Assembly (NCBI GenBank): GCA_035515235.1
Contig: DATJBS010000069.1
Span: 1 to 64,000 of the forward strand
Direction: 5' to 3'
DNA length: 64,000 bases
From: JAMLHH01 sp035515235
GTDB taxonomy: Bacteria > Bacteroidota > Bacteroidia > Chitinophagales > JADIYW01
Shown: piece by piece, positions 26,048 to 34,524 of the stretch
Position numbering within the stretch: the first letter of the stretch is position 1
How the letters are laid out: each line of letters starts with the position of its first letter
Position numbers and translations under genes: made by a program
Notes under the pieces: generated by a model
The model's database searches: none
Told to the model about the DNA's origin: nothing
The model's input: the letters and a program-made list of their open reading frames with translations, nothing else

Positions 26048-26635
26048 TGCAAATAGAACTCCTATATTTTTTGTAAATAACTTGATAGCTATAGATAATA
26101 GTACAATACCAAATACTCTTCTTAATACTTCTATTCCTCCGTCTCCTAATAATTTTTCTATTCTTGGAATGAGATGAATTACCGCAAAAATAAATATCAA
26201 GTTAATAATAATGCTCACGATAATATTGATGAGTGAATATTCAGAACGAAGAGAAAGTAAAGTAGTTAATGTTCCAGCTCCAGCGATAACTGGGAATGCC
26301 AAAGGAACTATTGTGGAGGTCTTTGGGTCATTATGCGGTTTGAATATGTCTCTATTTAGAACCATTTCTAAGCCTAATAAAAAGATAACCAAAGCACCGG
26401 CTATTGAGAAAGATGCCAAGTCCAATCCAATCATGATTAAAATCTGATTTCCTACAAATAGAAACACAAACATGATAAGACCTGAAATTAAAGTAGTTTG
26501 ACGAGCATCAATATGCCCTGCTTTAGCTTTGAGGTCCAATATGATTGGAATAGAACCTAAGATGTCTATTACTGCAAATAGAATCAGAGATATAGTTAAT
26601 ATATCCTTTAAATTAATTTCTTGTAGTATATCCAT
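26045..26635 (-). CDS. MarC family integral membrane protein
   Basis: A 196-residue protein with six hydrophobic helices, the typical MarC layout. Landmarks are LFAVIDILGSIPII in the first helix, GLEMVLNR mid-protein and PLAFPVIAGAGTLTTLL in the fourth. The family's function is not established; the old link to multiple antibiotic resistance was not upheld. It is convergent with the TonB receptor gene and divergent from ompA. Confidence 0.92.
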   Translation of the reverse strand: MDILQEINLKDILTISLILFAVIDILGSIPIILDLKAKAGHIDARQTTLISGLIMFVFLFVGNQILIMIGLDLASFSIAGALVIFLLGLEMVLNRDIFKPHNDPKTSTIVPLAFPVIAGAGTLTTLLSLRSEYSLINIIVSIIINLIFIFAVIHLIPRIEKLLGDGGIEVLRRVFGIVLLSIAIKLFTKNIGVLFA

Positions 26636-26766
26636 CAGTTAGTTTTTATGAAGATAAATTATTAAAAAAAACTTTTTTAAGTTGTTTTTAGTTCAAAATT
26701 AGGCTTAATTTAAAAATGAATCAAATTTAGCTGGAAATAGGGTGTTTTTAAATCTATAAAATATTG

Positions 26767-26774
26767 TATTTTTG
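26767..26774 (+). promoter_or_regulatory. -7 element of the ompA-like gene
   Basis: TATTTTTG fits TAnnTTTG and lies 25 bp before the start. A clear TTG at -33 is not seen. Confidence 0.5.
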
Positions 26775-26798
26775 TGTTAAATATAAATTGTTATATAG

Positions 26799-28127
26799 AT
26801 GAAGAAATATTTTTTATTAGCAAGTTTAGTTGGATTATTTCTAACTACTAATGTAAAAGCTCAAGAAGCTAACTCAGAAGAGTTTACTAAATGGATAATT
26901 GATTTAAATGTTTCGGCATTTGATTTCTATTCTCCTAAAAATGATAAGTTCTCTTCCTTTAAGGAAAACATGGCAATTGGTCCAGATTTTAGTTTGACTA
27001 GACAATGGTCAAAAACAGGACTTGGAATTACTGCAAACATTGCATCTCCATCTATTTCTTTCTTGCAAGATGCAGATGGAAAATCTACGGTAAATAGATA
27101 TCTAGCTTTTGCTGGCCCTGGTTTAGCGTATAATTTCCAAAATCAGTATTTAATTAAATCTAAATCTCCTGTTGCGCCTTTTGTATTTGCAAATGCAATG
27201 GCATCAGTAGCTCAATTAGATGATAAAGGTGGTGATGTTAAATTCGGTTTTGGTATACCTGTAGGAGCTGGAGTACGTTTTAAAGTCGCTGACAAAGTTG
27301 GCTTGAATCTTAAAGCAGGTTACTCTTTCGGTATCACAGAATATTATGAAAGTAATATTTTCTGGAGTGCAGGAGTTTCATTAGGAATGAATAAAAAATC
27401 TATTGAAGAAGAAGCAGTTCTTTTTGTACCAGTAGATACAGATGGTGATGGTATTCCAGACGAATTAGACGAGTGTCCAGATGAAGCTGGTTTAGCGGAA
27501 TTCAACGGATGTCCTGATACTGATGGTGATGGTATTGCTGATAAAGATGATGAATGTCCTGACGTTTTCGGCCTTGCTGAGTTTAACGGATGTCCTGATA
27601 CAGACGGTGATGGTATTCCTGATCATAAAGATGAATGTCCAGAAGTAGCTGGTCTTGCTAAATTCAATGGCTGTCCAGATACTGACGGTGACGGTGTGCC
27701 TGATCATAAAGACGAATGTCCAGAAGTCGCAGGTCCTATAGAAAATAAAGGTTGTCCTTTTGAAGAAGTTAAAGTGGATGATGTTCAAAAAGGTATTCAG
27801 TCAGTACATTTTGAAACTGGCAAAGCAGAATTAAGTGCAATATCATATCCAATTTTGGATAGAGTTGTAGCTTTATTAACTGACAATCCTAATTTCAATA
27901 TTAGCATCGAAGGACATACTGATAATACAGGAACTGATACAATCAATGATAATTTATCATTAGAAAGAGCAAATAGTTGTTCTGAATATATCATCTCTAA
28001 AGGCATTGAAGCTGATAGAGTTTCTTCAGTAGGTTTTGGTTCTAAAAACCCAATAGCTGATAATAATACAGTAGAAGGAAGAGCAGAAAATAGAAGAACA
28101 ATTTTTAAATTGTTGTTAGCAAACTAA
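26799..28127 (+). CDS. OmpA family outer-membrane protein with TSP type-3 repeats
   Basis: A 442-residue protein. A signal peptide (to about residue 21) is followed by an eight-strand-type barrel to about residue 205. Four DTDGDGIPD-type calcium-binding thrombospondin-3 repeats each end in CPD or CPE (residues 211-320). The C-terminal OmpA domain (about 330-442) has HFETGKAELS, ISIEGHTDNTG and RAENRRTIF, which bind peptidoglycan. It anchors the outer membrane to the wall. The repeats have diverged mainly at third codon positions, which suggests old duplication. It is transcribed alone between a TAnnTTTG promoter and a terminator. Confidence 0.95.
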   Translation: MKKYFLLASLVGLFLTTNVKAQEANSEEFTKWIIDLNVSAFDFYSPKNDKFSSFKENMAIGPDFSLTRQWSKTGLGITANIASPSISFLQDADGKSTVNRYLAFAGPGLAYNFQNQYLIKSKSPVAPFVFANAMASVAQLDDKGGDVKFGFGIPVGAGVRFKVADKVGLNLKAGYSFGITEYYESNIFWSAGVSLGMNKKSIEEEAVLFVPVDTDGDGIPDELDECPDEAGLAEFNGCPDTDGDGIADKDDECPDVFGLAEFNGCPDTDGDGIPDHKDECPEVAGLAKFNGCPDTDGDGVPDHKDECPEVAGPIENKGCPFEEVKVDDVQKGIQSVHFETGKAELSAISYPILDRVVALLTDNPNFNISIEGHTDNTGTDTINDNLSLERANSCSEYIISKGIEADRVSSVGFGSKNPIADNNTVEGRAENRRTIFKLLLAN

Positions 28128-28148
28128 TTTGAATTTTTAATATTTATC

Positions 28149-28182
28149 AAGGGTGGTGATTAATTTGCCACCCTTTTTTATT
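28149..28182 (+). terminator. Intrinsic terminator after ompA-like gene
   Basis: AGGGTGG (28150-28156) pairs with CCACCCT (28168-28174), then TTTTTTATTTT. Loop of 11 bases. Confidence 0.85.
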
Positions 28183-28190
28183 TTCATCAC

Positions 28191-28901
28191 ATGAAATGGT
28201 ATCCATTTTGGAAAGCATGGTATTTCTCTAGAGAACAAAGGCTTGGTTTAGGCCTATTGGTAGTTTTGATTCTAACAATCACTATTATCAAAAATCCTAT
28301 TCTCAATTATTTAAGTAAGAAAAACGAGAAGGAAATTGCGGCTCAGAGTGAGCAACATTGGACAGCATTAAAAGCACAAATTGATAGCTCAAAAGCACTT
28401 GCTAAAACAGAACGAGATGCTAAACAACAGAAAAAGTATCCTAAGAATAATGTGGTTTATAAAGATTCTAAACCTACCTTCAACAAAATAGATTATTCAA
28501 ATATCACAATAGATATTAATCAAGCTGAAGCAAATGATTTTGCAAAGTTAAAAGGAATAGGACCAGTACTTTCAGAACGCATTTTAAAATATCGTTCTAA
28601 ATTAGGCGGGTTCTCCAAAGCTGAACAAGTCAAAGAAGTCTATGGAATTTCAGATTCTTTATATCTTTCTATCAAGAAAAATTTAAAAGTAAATCCATCT
28701 AAAATTCAAAAATTAGATATCAATAATGAAAACTTTGAAAATCTTAAAAGTCATCCATACATTTCCGAAAAGTTGGCAAATCAGATGATTAACTACCGAG
28801 AAAAGATAAAACCATTTGAATCTGTAGAAGAAATGAAAAAATTATATGTTATGACCGATAGCATATACAATAAATTATATCCTTACCTAACAATTTATTA
28901 A
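28191..28901 (+). CDS. Helix-hairpin-helix (ComEA-like) membrane-anchored protein
   Basis: A 236-residue protein with one N-terminal membrane helix (residues about 18-38), a charged linker, then two helix-hairpin-helix motifs. The first is DINQAEANDFAKLKGIGPVLSERI (shortened: AKLKGIGPVLSERI) with FSKAEQVKEVYGI, and a second weaker unit begins DINNENFENLKSHPY. ComEA-type proteins bind double-stranded DNA without sequence preference, often for DNA uptake. Whether this one serves uptake is not known. It sits 24 bp before an acyl-CoA dehydrogenase gene and just after a terminator. Confidence 0.85.
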   Translation: MKWYPFWKAWYFSREQRLGLGLLVVLILTITIIKNPILNYLSKKNEKEIAAQSEQHWTALKAQIDSSKALAKTERDAKQQKKYPKNNVVYKDSKPTFNKIDYSNITIDINQAEANDFAKLKGIGPVLSERILKYRSKLGGFSKAEQVKEVYGISDSLYLSIKKNLKVNPSKIQKLDINNENFENLKSHPYISEKLANQMINYREKIKPFESVEEMKKLYVMTDSIYNKLYPYLTIY

Positions 28902-28925
28902 ATTCGCACCGCAAAACACTTCATA

Positions 28926-30065
28926 ATGAATTTCGAATATACCGATAACCAAAAAATGATTGCCCAAACCGTAAGAGACTTTGCTGAAAAGAATATCAGA
29001 CCTTACGTGATGGAGTGGGATGAATCCCAACATTTCCCTGTAGAGACACTAAAAGCTTTAGGCGAATTAGGTTTGATGGGAATATTAATCCCAGAAGAAT
29101 ATGGAGGGGCAGGTTTAGGATATTTCGAATATATCACCGCTCTTATAGAAATAGGAAGAGTAGACAGCGCATTGACTTTATCAGTTGCTGCTCATAATTC
29201 ACTTTGTACTAATCATATTTATAAATTCGGTAACGAAGAGCAAAAACAAAGATGGCTACCAAAATTAGCTACAGCAGAATGGATAGGAGCTTGGGGCTTG
29301 ACAGAGCCTAATACCGGTTCAGATGCAGGTAGGATGAAATGTGTGGCCAAGCAAGATGGAGACCATTGGGTCATTAATGGCACTAAAAACTTCATTACGC
29401 ACGGTATTTCAGGCGACGTAGCAGTAGTGATTGTTCGTACAGGCGAGCTGTTAGATAGTCACGGAATGACCGCTTTCGTAGTAGAAAGAGGAACTCCAGG
29501 ATTCTCAGGAGGCAAGAAAGAAAACAAACTCGGCATGCGTTGTTCAGAAACAGCAGAAATGATTTTTGACAATTGTAGAGTGCCAGCAGAAAATATGTTA
29601 GGGAATGTTGGAGATGGCTTTATTCAAGCGATGAAAATCTTAGACGGCGGTAGAATTTCTATTGCAGCACTAAGCTTAAGCATTGCACAAGGCTCATTAG
29701 ACGCATCCCTAGAATACTCTAAACAAAGAGAACAGTTCGGAAAACCAATCTCTGAATTTCAAGGAGTGTCCTTCAAGTTGGCAGATATGGCTACAGAATT
29801 AGAAGCCGCTAAATTATTGACTTTCCAAGCAGCAGATTTGTTGATGAGAGGTGAAGTTTGCACTAAAGAATCAGCATTTGCTAAATATTATGCTTCAGAA
29901 GTTTGCGTGAGAGCAGCTAATGATGCAGTTCAGATTTTCGGGGGATACGGATATATCAAAGAATTCCCTGTAGAGAAATTCTATAGAGATTCTAAACTTT
30001 GTACTATCGGAGAAGGAACATCAGAAATACAAAAAATGGTGATAGCCAGACAGATTTTGAAATAA
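28926..30065 (+). CDS. Acyl-CoA dehydrogenase
   Basis: A 379-residue flavoenzyme of standard length. Landmarks are GAWGLTEPNTGSDAG (FAD and substrate), the catalytic Glu region in GGYGYIKEFPVEKFYRDSK near residue 345-360, and the closing IGEGTSEIQKMVIARQIL. It takes two hydrogens from the alpha and beta carbons of acyl-CoA, passing electrons to ETF, as in fatty-acid or branched-chain amino-acid breakdown. The sequence most resembles short/medium-chain (butyryl-CoA type) members; exact chain length is not predictable. It is followed by a terminator. Confidence 0.95.
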   Translation: MNFEYTDNQKMIAQTVRDFAEKNIRPYVMEWDESQHFPVETLKALGELGLMGILIPEEYGGAGLGYFEYITALIEIGRVDSALTLSVAAHNSLCTNHIYKFGNEEQKQRWLPKLATAEWIGAWGLTEPNTGSDAGRMKCVAKQDGDHWVINGTKNFITHGISGDVAVVIVRTGELLDSHGMTAFVVERGTPGFSGGKKENKLGMRCSETAEMIFDNCRVPAENMLGNVGDGFIQAMKILDGGRISIAALSLSIAQGSLDASLEYSKQREQFGKPISEFQGVSFKLADMATELEAAKLLTFQAADLLMRGEVCTKESAFAKYYASEVCVRAANDAVQIFGGYGYIKEFPVEKFYRDSKLCTIGEGTSEIQKMVIARQILK

Positions 30066-30085
30066 TTAAAAACTATCAAAAAGAC

Positions 30086-30127
30086 ATATCCCTCCTTGAA
30101 GTCATTCAGCGAGGGATATTTTATTTT
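30086..30127 (+). terminator. Intrinsic terminator after acyl-CoA dehydrogenase gene
   Basis: ATATCCCTC (30086-30094) pairs with GAGGGATAT (30111-30119), followed by TTTTATTTT. Confidence 0.8.
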
Positions 30128-30240
30128 GGGCACAACCCTTCGGGTCGGGTGTTCTTCCCGGCTTTCCTGCTTCGGGCAATGCCCTCATCAGGATGATCCT
30201 CCCTTCACCCCCTTGTGCAAAAAGCAGAGCGATATATATT
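30124..30240 (-). repeat. Dispersed GC-rich intergenic repeat (Bacteroidota type)
   Basis: The stretch is much more GC-rich than its surroundings. Read on the minus strand it ends CCCGACCCGAAGGGTTGTG then CCCAAAA, the same layout as the plus-strand text at 50806-50839 (CCTGACCCG ... GCGCCCAAA). I recognise this as a repeat type common between genes in Bacteroidota. The rest of 30241-30430 is AT-rich and shows no gene; it contains TGTGCAAAAAG twice (near 30214 and 30347). Confidence 0.6.
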
Positions 30241-30409
30241 AAGTCGCTTGAAGATATTCTTTGCTTTAAGAGTAGGAGCACTAATCAAACCTCGAAGAGC
30301 AAATATCCATTTTTTAATATTTTACATAAATTTACAACTTTACCTTTTGTGCAAAAAGAAGAATTGACCGCTTTCATATAGAGCTCAGGTTAAAGATTCT
30401 TTCCTCAAC

Positions 30410-30440
30410 TTTCGTTTTAATAAAATAATTAGTATATTTG
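30410..30440 (+). promoter_or_regulatory. Promoter of rpsU
   Basis: TATATTTG (30433-30440) matches TAnnTTTG, with a weak -33 (TTTCG near 30410-30414) at about the right distance. The start codon of rpsU is 30 bp on. Confidence 0.65.
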
Positions 30441-30470
30441 CACTCCTTTTAAAAATAAAAAGTTTATAAT

Positions 30471-30662
30471 ATGCTCATCATAGACGCAAGAGAATCAGAT
30501 TCATTAGACAAAGCACTCAGAGTGTACAAAAAAAAGTTTGAAAAAGCTGGAGTAATGAAAGAACTACGTAGAAGACAAGCTTTTGCTAAACCATCTATCA
30601 CTAACCGTACTCAGACATTGAAAGCAATCTACCGCGATAAAGTCAGAAGATTAGAAGATTAG
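30471..30662 (+). CDS. rpsU: 30S ribosomal protein S21
   Basis: A 63-residue basic protein of the usual bS21 length. It begins MLIIDARESDSLDKALRVYK and ends with a basic helix (RDKVRRLED). In Bacteroidota ribosomes S21, with S6 and S18, is known to help hide the anti-Shine-Dalgarno end of 16S rRNA, which fits the scarcity of Shine-Dalgarno sites in this window. It begins the rpsU-xerC-hpf run and has its own promoter. Confidence 0.97.
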   Translation: MLIIDARESDSLDKALRVYKKKFEKAGVMKELRRRQAFAKPSITNRTQTLKAIYRDKVRRLED

Positions 30663-30720
30663 AATCTTTGATTCCTTAATTATAATTTCTATCTTGATAC
30701 TTCCCTGTTGATGGATATAA

Positions 30721-31611
30721 ATGGTAATAGAAGATTTTAAAGAATATTTAATATACGAGAAACGCTTCTCCAATCATACCGTAGAAGCCTACTTAAAAGA
30801 CATAGCTCAATTCTCAAATTTTTTAAATGATTTGGGGATTGAGCATATTTATTTGGTCCAAACCCAACACGTGAGATTGTGGGTGGTGGATATGGTAGAA
30901 AATCATCTCAAATCATCTTCTATTCATAGAAAGCTCTCTTCTATCAATACCTTTTATAAATTCTCTTTGAGAAAAGGTAAAACCACCTTGAATCCTGCAA
31001 AAGGAATTCAGCTCCCAAAAATACCACAACGACTTCCTAAGTACATAGAACAAGCTTCTGTTCAAAAACTTTTTGAAAATTTGGAAACAAATCAAGAGGA
31101 TTTTGTGTCTTTTAGAGATAGAATAGTATTCGAAATCTTATATGCTACAGGCATAAGGAGGCAAGAGCTCATTCTGCTCAAATGGAAAGATATTGATATG
31201 TCCTTGAATCAAATTAGAGTGCTAGGAAAAGGAGGAAAAGATCGATTCATTCCAATCAGTGAAGAATTCATAAAATTATTACAATCATATCTAAAAATCT
31301 GTAAAAAAGACTTTGACATTAGCGATGTGTTAGAAGGAAATGTGATATTGACAGTACGAGGAGAAAAAGCATATCCAGAATTAATTTATCGCATTGTTCA
31401 TCAAAAATTGAAAGAGATTGAAATCAAAACACAAAAGAGCCCACATGTATTAAGACATACATTCGCTACGCATTTATCTAATAAAGGCGCTCCGCTCAAT
31501 GATATTAAGGCATTACTTGGACATGCTTCTTTGGCATCTACACAAGTATATACTCACAACTCTATTGAGCAACTAAAAGAAATATTTAAACATTCACACC
31601 CAAAAGCTTAA
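30721..31611 (+). CDS. xerC: Tyrosine recombinase XerC/XerD type
   Basis: A 296-residue tyrosine recombinase. The N-terminal SAM-like core-binding domain covers residues 1-85. The catalytic set is complete: R146 (ATGIRRQEL), K173 (GKGGKDR), H242 and R245 (HVLRH), H268 (LGHAS) and nucleophile Y277 (VYTHN). Length and its place between rpsU and hpf argue for the housekeeping dimer-resolution enzyme and not a mobile-element integrase. XerC and XerD cannot be told apart with confidence. It ends 4 bp before hpf. Confidence 0.9.
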   Translation: MVIEDFKEYLIYEKRFSNHTVEAYLKDIAQFSNFLNDLGIEHIYLVQTQHVRLWVVDMVENHLKSSSIHRKLSSINTFYKFSLRKGKTTLNPAKGIQLPKIPQRLPKYIEQASVQKLFENLETNQEDFVSFRDRIVFEILYATGIRRQELILLKWKDIDMSLNQIRVLGKGGKDRFIPISEEFIKLLQSYLKICKKDFDISDVLEGNVILTVRGEKAYPELIYRIVHQKLKEIEIKTQKSPHVLRHTFATHLSNKGAPLNDIKALLGHASLASTQVYTHNSIEQLKEIFKHSHPKA

Positions 31612-31615
31612 GACT

Positions 31616-31909
31616 ATGAAAGTTCAAATTCAAACAGTACATTTTACTGCAGATCAAAAATTATTAAGTTTCATCGAAAAAAAAATCAACAAGTTACCAT
31701 TGCTTTATGATAAAATAATTGATTCAAGCGTAGTGTTGAGTATGGAAAATTTGAATACTCAAGTCAAAGATAAAGTCGTAGTTATCAAAACAAACATCCC
31801 TGGAAATACCTTAGTAGCAAAGGAAAAAGCCAAGGCTTTTGAAGAGTCTGTAGATCTTGCAATTGACTCACTTAGAAGACAACTTGAAAAGATCAAAAAT
31901 AAAAATTAA
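31616..31909 (+). CDS. hpf: Ribosome hibernation promoting factor (HPF/YfiA, short form)
   Basis: A 97-residue protein of the S30AE fold: KVQIQTVHFTADQKLLSFIEKK, then the basic end DLAIDSLRRQLEKIKNK. Such proteins occupy the decoding region of idle ribosomes and cause pairing or inactivation in stationary phase. It is the short form, without the C-terminal dimerising domain of long HPF. It is the third gene of the rpsU operon, so the ribosome link of all three neighbours fits. Confidence 0.93.
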   Translation: MKVQIQTVHFTADQKLLSFIEKKINKLPLLYDKIIDSSVVLSMENLNTQVKDKVVVIKTNIPGNTLVAKEKAKAFEESVDLAIDSLRRQLEKIKNKN

Positions 31910-31928
31910 TTTTTTCCCAAAATTTACT

Positions 31929-31957
31929 TTGTATTGTAAAAATTAGTAGTAAATTTG
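31929..31957 (+). promoter_or_regulatory. Promoter of the tRNA-tuf operon
   Basis: TAAATTTG (31950-31957) matches TAnnTTTG and TTG (31929-31931) lies 18 bases upstream, so both elements are present. It precedes tRNA-Thr by about 65 bp. Confidence 0.72.
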
Positions 31958-32021
31958 CGTCCTCAAAGTTTAACAGAGGATGTTAGATTTCGAAAGTTCT
32001 TGCATATAATGCAAAGTTGAG

Positions 32022-32094
32022 GCCAGCATAGCTCAGTTGGTAGAGCTACTGATTTGTAATCAGTAGGTCGGCGGTTCGAGTCCGTCTGCTGGCT
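32022..32094 (+). tRNA. tRNA-Thr (TGT)
   Basis: The 73-nt cloverleaf has acceptor GCCAGCA with TGCTGGC, discriminator T and anticodon loop TTTGTAA (anticodon TGT). The CCA end is not encoded. Confidence 0.96.
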
Positions 32095-32111
32095 CAATTT
32101 AAAGTGGTAAT

Positions 32112-32194
32112 GGGGAGATACTCAAGTGGCTAACGAGGACAGACTGTAAATCTGTTGGTTTACACCTTCACAGGTTCGAATCCTGTTCTCCCCA
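32112..32194 (+). tRNA. tRNA-Tyr (GTA)
   Basis: An 83-nt class II tRNA with a long variable arm. Acceptor GGGGAGA pairs with TCTCCCC, anticodon loop CTGTAAA gives GTA, and CCA follows at 32195-32197. Confidence 0.96.
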
Positions 32195-32216
32195 CCATTT
32201 TATTAAAGGAAAAATT

Positions 32217-32289
32217 GCGGATGTAGCTCAGTTGGTAGAGCATCAGCCTTCCAAGCTGAGGGTCGCGGGTTCGAGTCTCGTCATCCGCT
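32217..32289 (+). tRNA. tRNA-Gly (TCC)
   Basis: A 73-nt cloverleaf with acceptor GCGGATG/CATCCGC and anticodon loop CTTCCAA (TCC). Confidence 0.96.
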
Positions 32290-32300
32290 CAAAAAACTAA

Positions 32301-32372
<72 letters not shown>

Positions 32373-32424
32373 CTGTCAGAAAGAAATTGAATTAAATTCC
32401 TAACTATATTTAAACCATTTTGTC

Positions 32425-33612
32425 ATGGCTAAAGAAAAATTTATTAAAGATAAGCCGCACGTAAATATCGGTACTATTGGTCACGTTGACCACGGTAAAA
32501 CTACTTTAACTGCTGCAATTACTTACACTCTTTCTAAAAGAGGATTGGCTGATAAAAAAGATTACGATTCTATCGATGCTGCTCCAGAAGAAAAAGAAAG
32601 AGGTATTACAATTAATACTTCACACGTTGAGTACCAAACAGACTCACGTCACTATGCACACGTTGACTGTCCAGGTCACGCTGACTATGTAAAAAACATG
32701 GTAACAGGTGCTGCTCAGATGGACGGTGCTATTATAGTAGTAGCTTCTACTGATGGACCAATGCCACAAACTCGTGAGCACATCTTATTAGCTCGTCAGG
32801 TAGGTGTTCCTAAGTTAGTTGTTTTCATGAACAAAGTTGATTTAGTGGATGACCCTGAGTTATTAGAACTAGTAGAAATGGAAATCAGAGAATTGTTAAG
32901 CTTCTACGGTTATGATGGTGACAACACTCCAGTAATCCAAGGTTCTGCACTTTCTGCATTAAACGACGAAGATTCAGGTGTTGAAGCAATCACTAACTTA
33001 ATGAATGCTGTTGACGAATGGATTCCAGTTCCACCAAGAGCAATCGACAAACCATTCTTGATGCCAGTAGAGGACGTATTCTCTATCACAGGACGTGGTA
33101 CTGTTGCTACAGGTAGAATCGAAAGAGGTATTATCCATACAGGTGATCCAGTAGAAATCGTTGGTCTTCAAGAAAAACCAACAACTTCAACTGTAACAGG
33201 TGTAGAGATGTTCCGTAAGATTTTGGATATCGGTGAAGCAGGTGATAACGTAGGTATCTTATTACGTGGTATCGACAAAGAAAGCATCAAACGTGGTCAA
33301 GTAATCTGCAAACCAGGTTCAATCACTCCTCATACTGAATTCCAATGTGAAGTTTACGTTCTTTCAAAAGAAGAAGGTGGCCGTCACACTCCATTCTTTA
33401 ACAAATATCGTCCACAGTTCTATTTAAGAACAACTGACGTTACTGGTGAGATTACTATGCCAGAAGGAGTTGAGATGATTATGCCAGGTGATAACGTAAG
33501 ATTGACTGTTAAGTTGATCTACCCAGTTGCTCTTGAGAAAGGTCTTAAGTTTGCTATCCGTGAGGGTGGTAGAACAGTAGGTGCTGGTCAGGTTACTGAA
33601 ATCATTAAATAA
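32425..33612 (+). CDS. tuf: Elongation factor Tu
   Basis: A 395-residue translation GTPase that delivers aminoacyl-tRNA to the ribosome. The P-loop GHVDHGKT is at residues 19-26, DCPGHADY holds the switch II residues, and NKVD gives guanine specificity. Domains 2 and 3 follow to the end. Codon use is strongly biased, as expected for a highly expressed gene. It is preceded by tRNA-Thr-Tyr-Gly-Thr and followed by tRNA-Trp and secE, the same order as the E. coli tufB region apart from tRNA-Trp. Confidence 0.99.
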   Translation: MAKEKFIKDKPHVNIGTIGHVDHGKTTLTAAITYTLSKRGLADKKDYDSIDAAPEEKERGITINTSHVEYQTDSRHYAHVDCPGHADYVKNMVTGAAQMDGAIIVVASTDGPMPQTREHILLARQVGVPKLVVFMNKVDLVDDPELLELVEMEIRELLSFYGYDGDNTPVIQGSALSALNDEDSGVEAITNLMNAVDEWIPVPPRAIDKPFLMPVEDVFSITGRGTVATGRIERGIIHTGDPVEIVGLQEKPTTSTVTGVEMFRKILDIGEAGDNVGILLRGIDKESIKRGQVICKPGSITPHTEFQCEVYVLSKEEGGRHTPFFNKYRPQFYLRTTDVTGEITMPEGVEMIMPGDNVRLTVKLIYPVALEKGLKFAIREGGRTVGAGQVTEIIK

Positions 33613-33627
33613 TAATTGAATAAATCA

Positions 33628-33675
33628 GTAATGGCTAGTGGACTATTGTGCCATTAGCCATTACTATTCTTATTT
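33628..33675 (+). terminator. Strong hairpin after tuf (terminator or processing site)
   Basis: GTAATGGCTA (33628-33637) pairs fully with TAGCCATTAC (33655-33664), and GTGG with CCAT extends it to about 14 pairs with one G-U. The following TATTCTTATTT is only partly T-rich, so termination may be partial. Processing to release tRNA-Trp, which starts at 33676, is an alternative. Confidence 0.6.
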
Positions 33676-33746
33676 ACGGGCATAGTTCAATGGTAGAATA
33701 GAGGTCTCCAAAACCTTTGATCAGGGTTCGAATCCTTGTGCCCGTG
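33676..33746 (+). tRNA. tRNA-Trp (CCA)
   Basis: A 71-nt cloverleaf with acceptor ACGGGCA/TGCCCGT and anticodon loop CTCCAAA (CCA). It lies 17 bp before secE. Confidence 0.95.
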
Positions 33747-33763
33747 CATAGAAAACTTTGAAG

Positions 33764-33961
33764 ATGAATAATATATTAGGATATTTCAGAGAGTCATATG
33801 ATGAGTTGGTTCATAGAGTAACATGGCCGACAATGAAAGAGCTACAAAAAAGTGCGGTAATAGTTGCTATAGCTTCTATCATCATTGCGTTGATAATTGG
33901 ATTAATGGATATGTCTGGAAATATTCTTTTCAATGATTTCATTTATAAGCTCATAAACTAA
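33764..33961 (+). CDS. secE: Preprotein translocase subunit SecE
   Basis: A 65-residue protein from the ATG at 33764. A TTG at 33758 would add two residues. An amphipathic first half (FRESYDELVHRVTWPTMKEL) holds the conserved VTWP motif, and a single membrane helix follows (about residues 32-52). This short single-helix form is the usual one outside Enterobacteria. With SecY and SecG it forms the protein-export channel. It heads the secE-nusG-rplKAJL-rpoBC run. Confidence 0.96.
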   Translation: MNNILGYFRESYDELVHRVTWPTMKELQKSAVIVAIASIIIALIIGLMDMSGNILFNDFIYKLIN

Positions 33962-33972
33962 TAGGACATCTC

Positions 33973-34521
33973 ATGGCTGAAGAAAAAAAATGGTACGTCC
34001 TTAGGGTGATCAGTGGTAAGGAAAAGAAACTGAAAGATCAAATTGAAGTGGAGATATCTCGTTCAAATTGGTCTGAAGCTATTACACAAATTCTTGTTCC
34101 TACTGAAAAAGTATACAAATTAAAAAATGGAAAAAAGGTAATTACAGAAAAGAACCTTTATCCTGGATATATCTTAATAGAAGCGGATCCCAAAAAATTA
34201 AGTGGTGATATCGTTTCTACGATTAATTCAACAACTGGTGTTATCCATTTCTTAGGAAAGGATAATCCTTTTCCACTCCCAAAATCTGAGGTGAATAGGA
34301 TTTTAGGTAAAGTGGATGAAATGACTGAAACCGGTGATTCAGCTTCCGAACCATTCTTAGTAGGGGAATCAGTCAAAATTATTGATGGTCCTTTTAATGA
34401 CTTCTTAGGTTCAGTAGAAGAAGTATTCGAAGACAAAAAGAAATTAAGAGTGACTGTAAAAATATTTGGCAGGAAAACACCTGTCGAATTGAATTTTATG
34501 CAAGTCGAAAAACAACTATAA
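33973..34521 (+). CDS. nusG: Transcription termination/antitermination protein NusG
   Basis: A 182-residue NusG with the N-terminal NGN domain (KWYVLRVISGKEKKLKDQIE) and a C-terminal KOW domain (FLVGESVKIIDGPFNDFLGSV). It binds RNA polymerase and links it to Rho or the ribosome. Its start lies 11 bp after secE, and rplK begins 3 bp after its stop. Length and order are standard. Confidence 0.97.
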   Translation: MAEEKKWYVLRVISGKEKKLKDQIEVEISRSNWSEAITQILVPTEKVYKLKNGKKVITEKNLYPGYILIEADPKKLSGDIVSTINSTTGVIHFLGKDNPFPLPKSEVNRILGKVDEMTETGDSASEPFLVGESVKIIDGPFNDFLGSVEEVFEDKKKLRVTVKIFGRKTPVELNFMQVEKQL

Positions 34522-34524
34522 GCG

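Noticed and set aside
27430..27760. Tandem repeats as a CRISPR array
   Set aside because: The repeated units are in-frame calcium-binding TSP3 codons with no spacers; no CRISPR array or cas gene was seen in the window.
27492..27788. 98-codon open frame opposite the TSP3 repeats
   Set aside because: Its repeat pattern is only the complement of the DTDGDGIPD repeats of the ompA-like gene.
30721..31611. Tyrosine recombinase as a mobile-element integrase
   Set aside because: It has XerC/D length and lies in the conserved rpsU-xerC-hpf order, with no att repeats or element genes around it.
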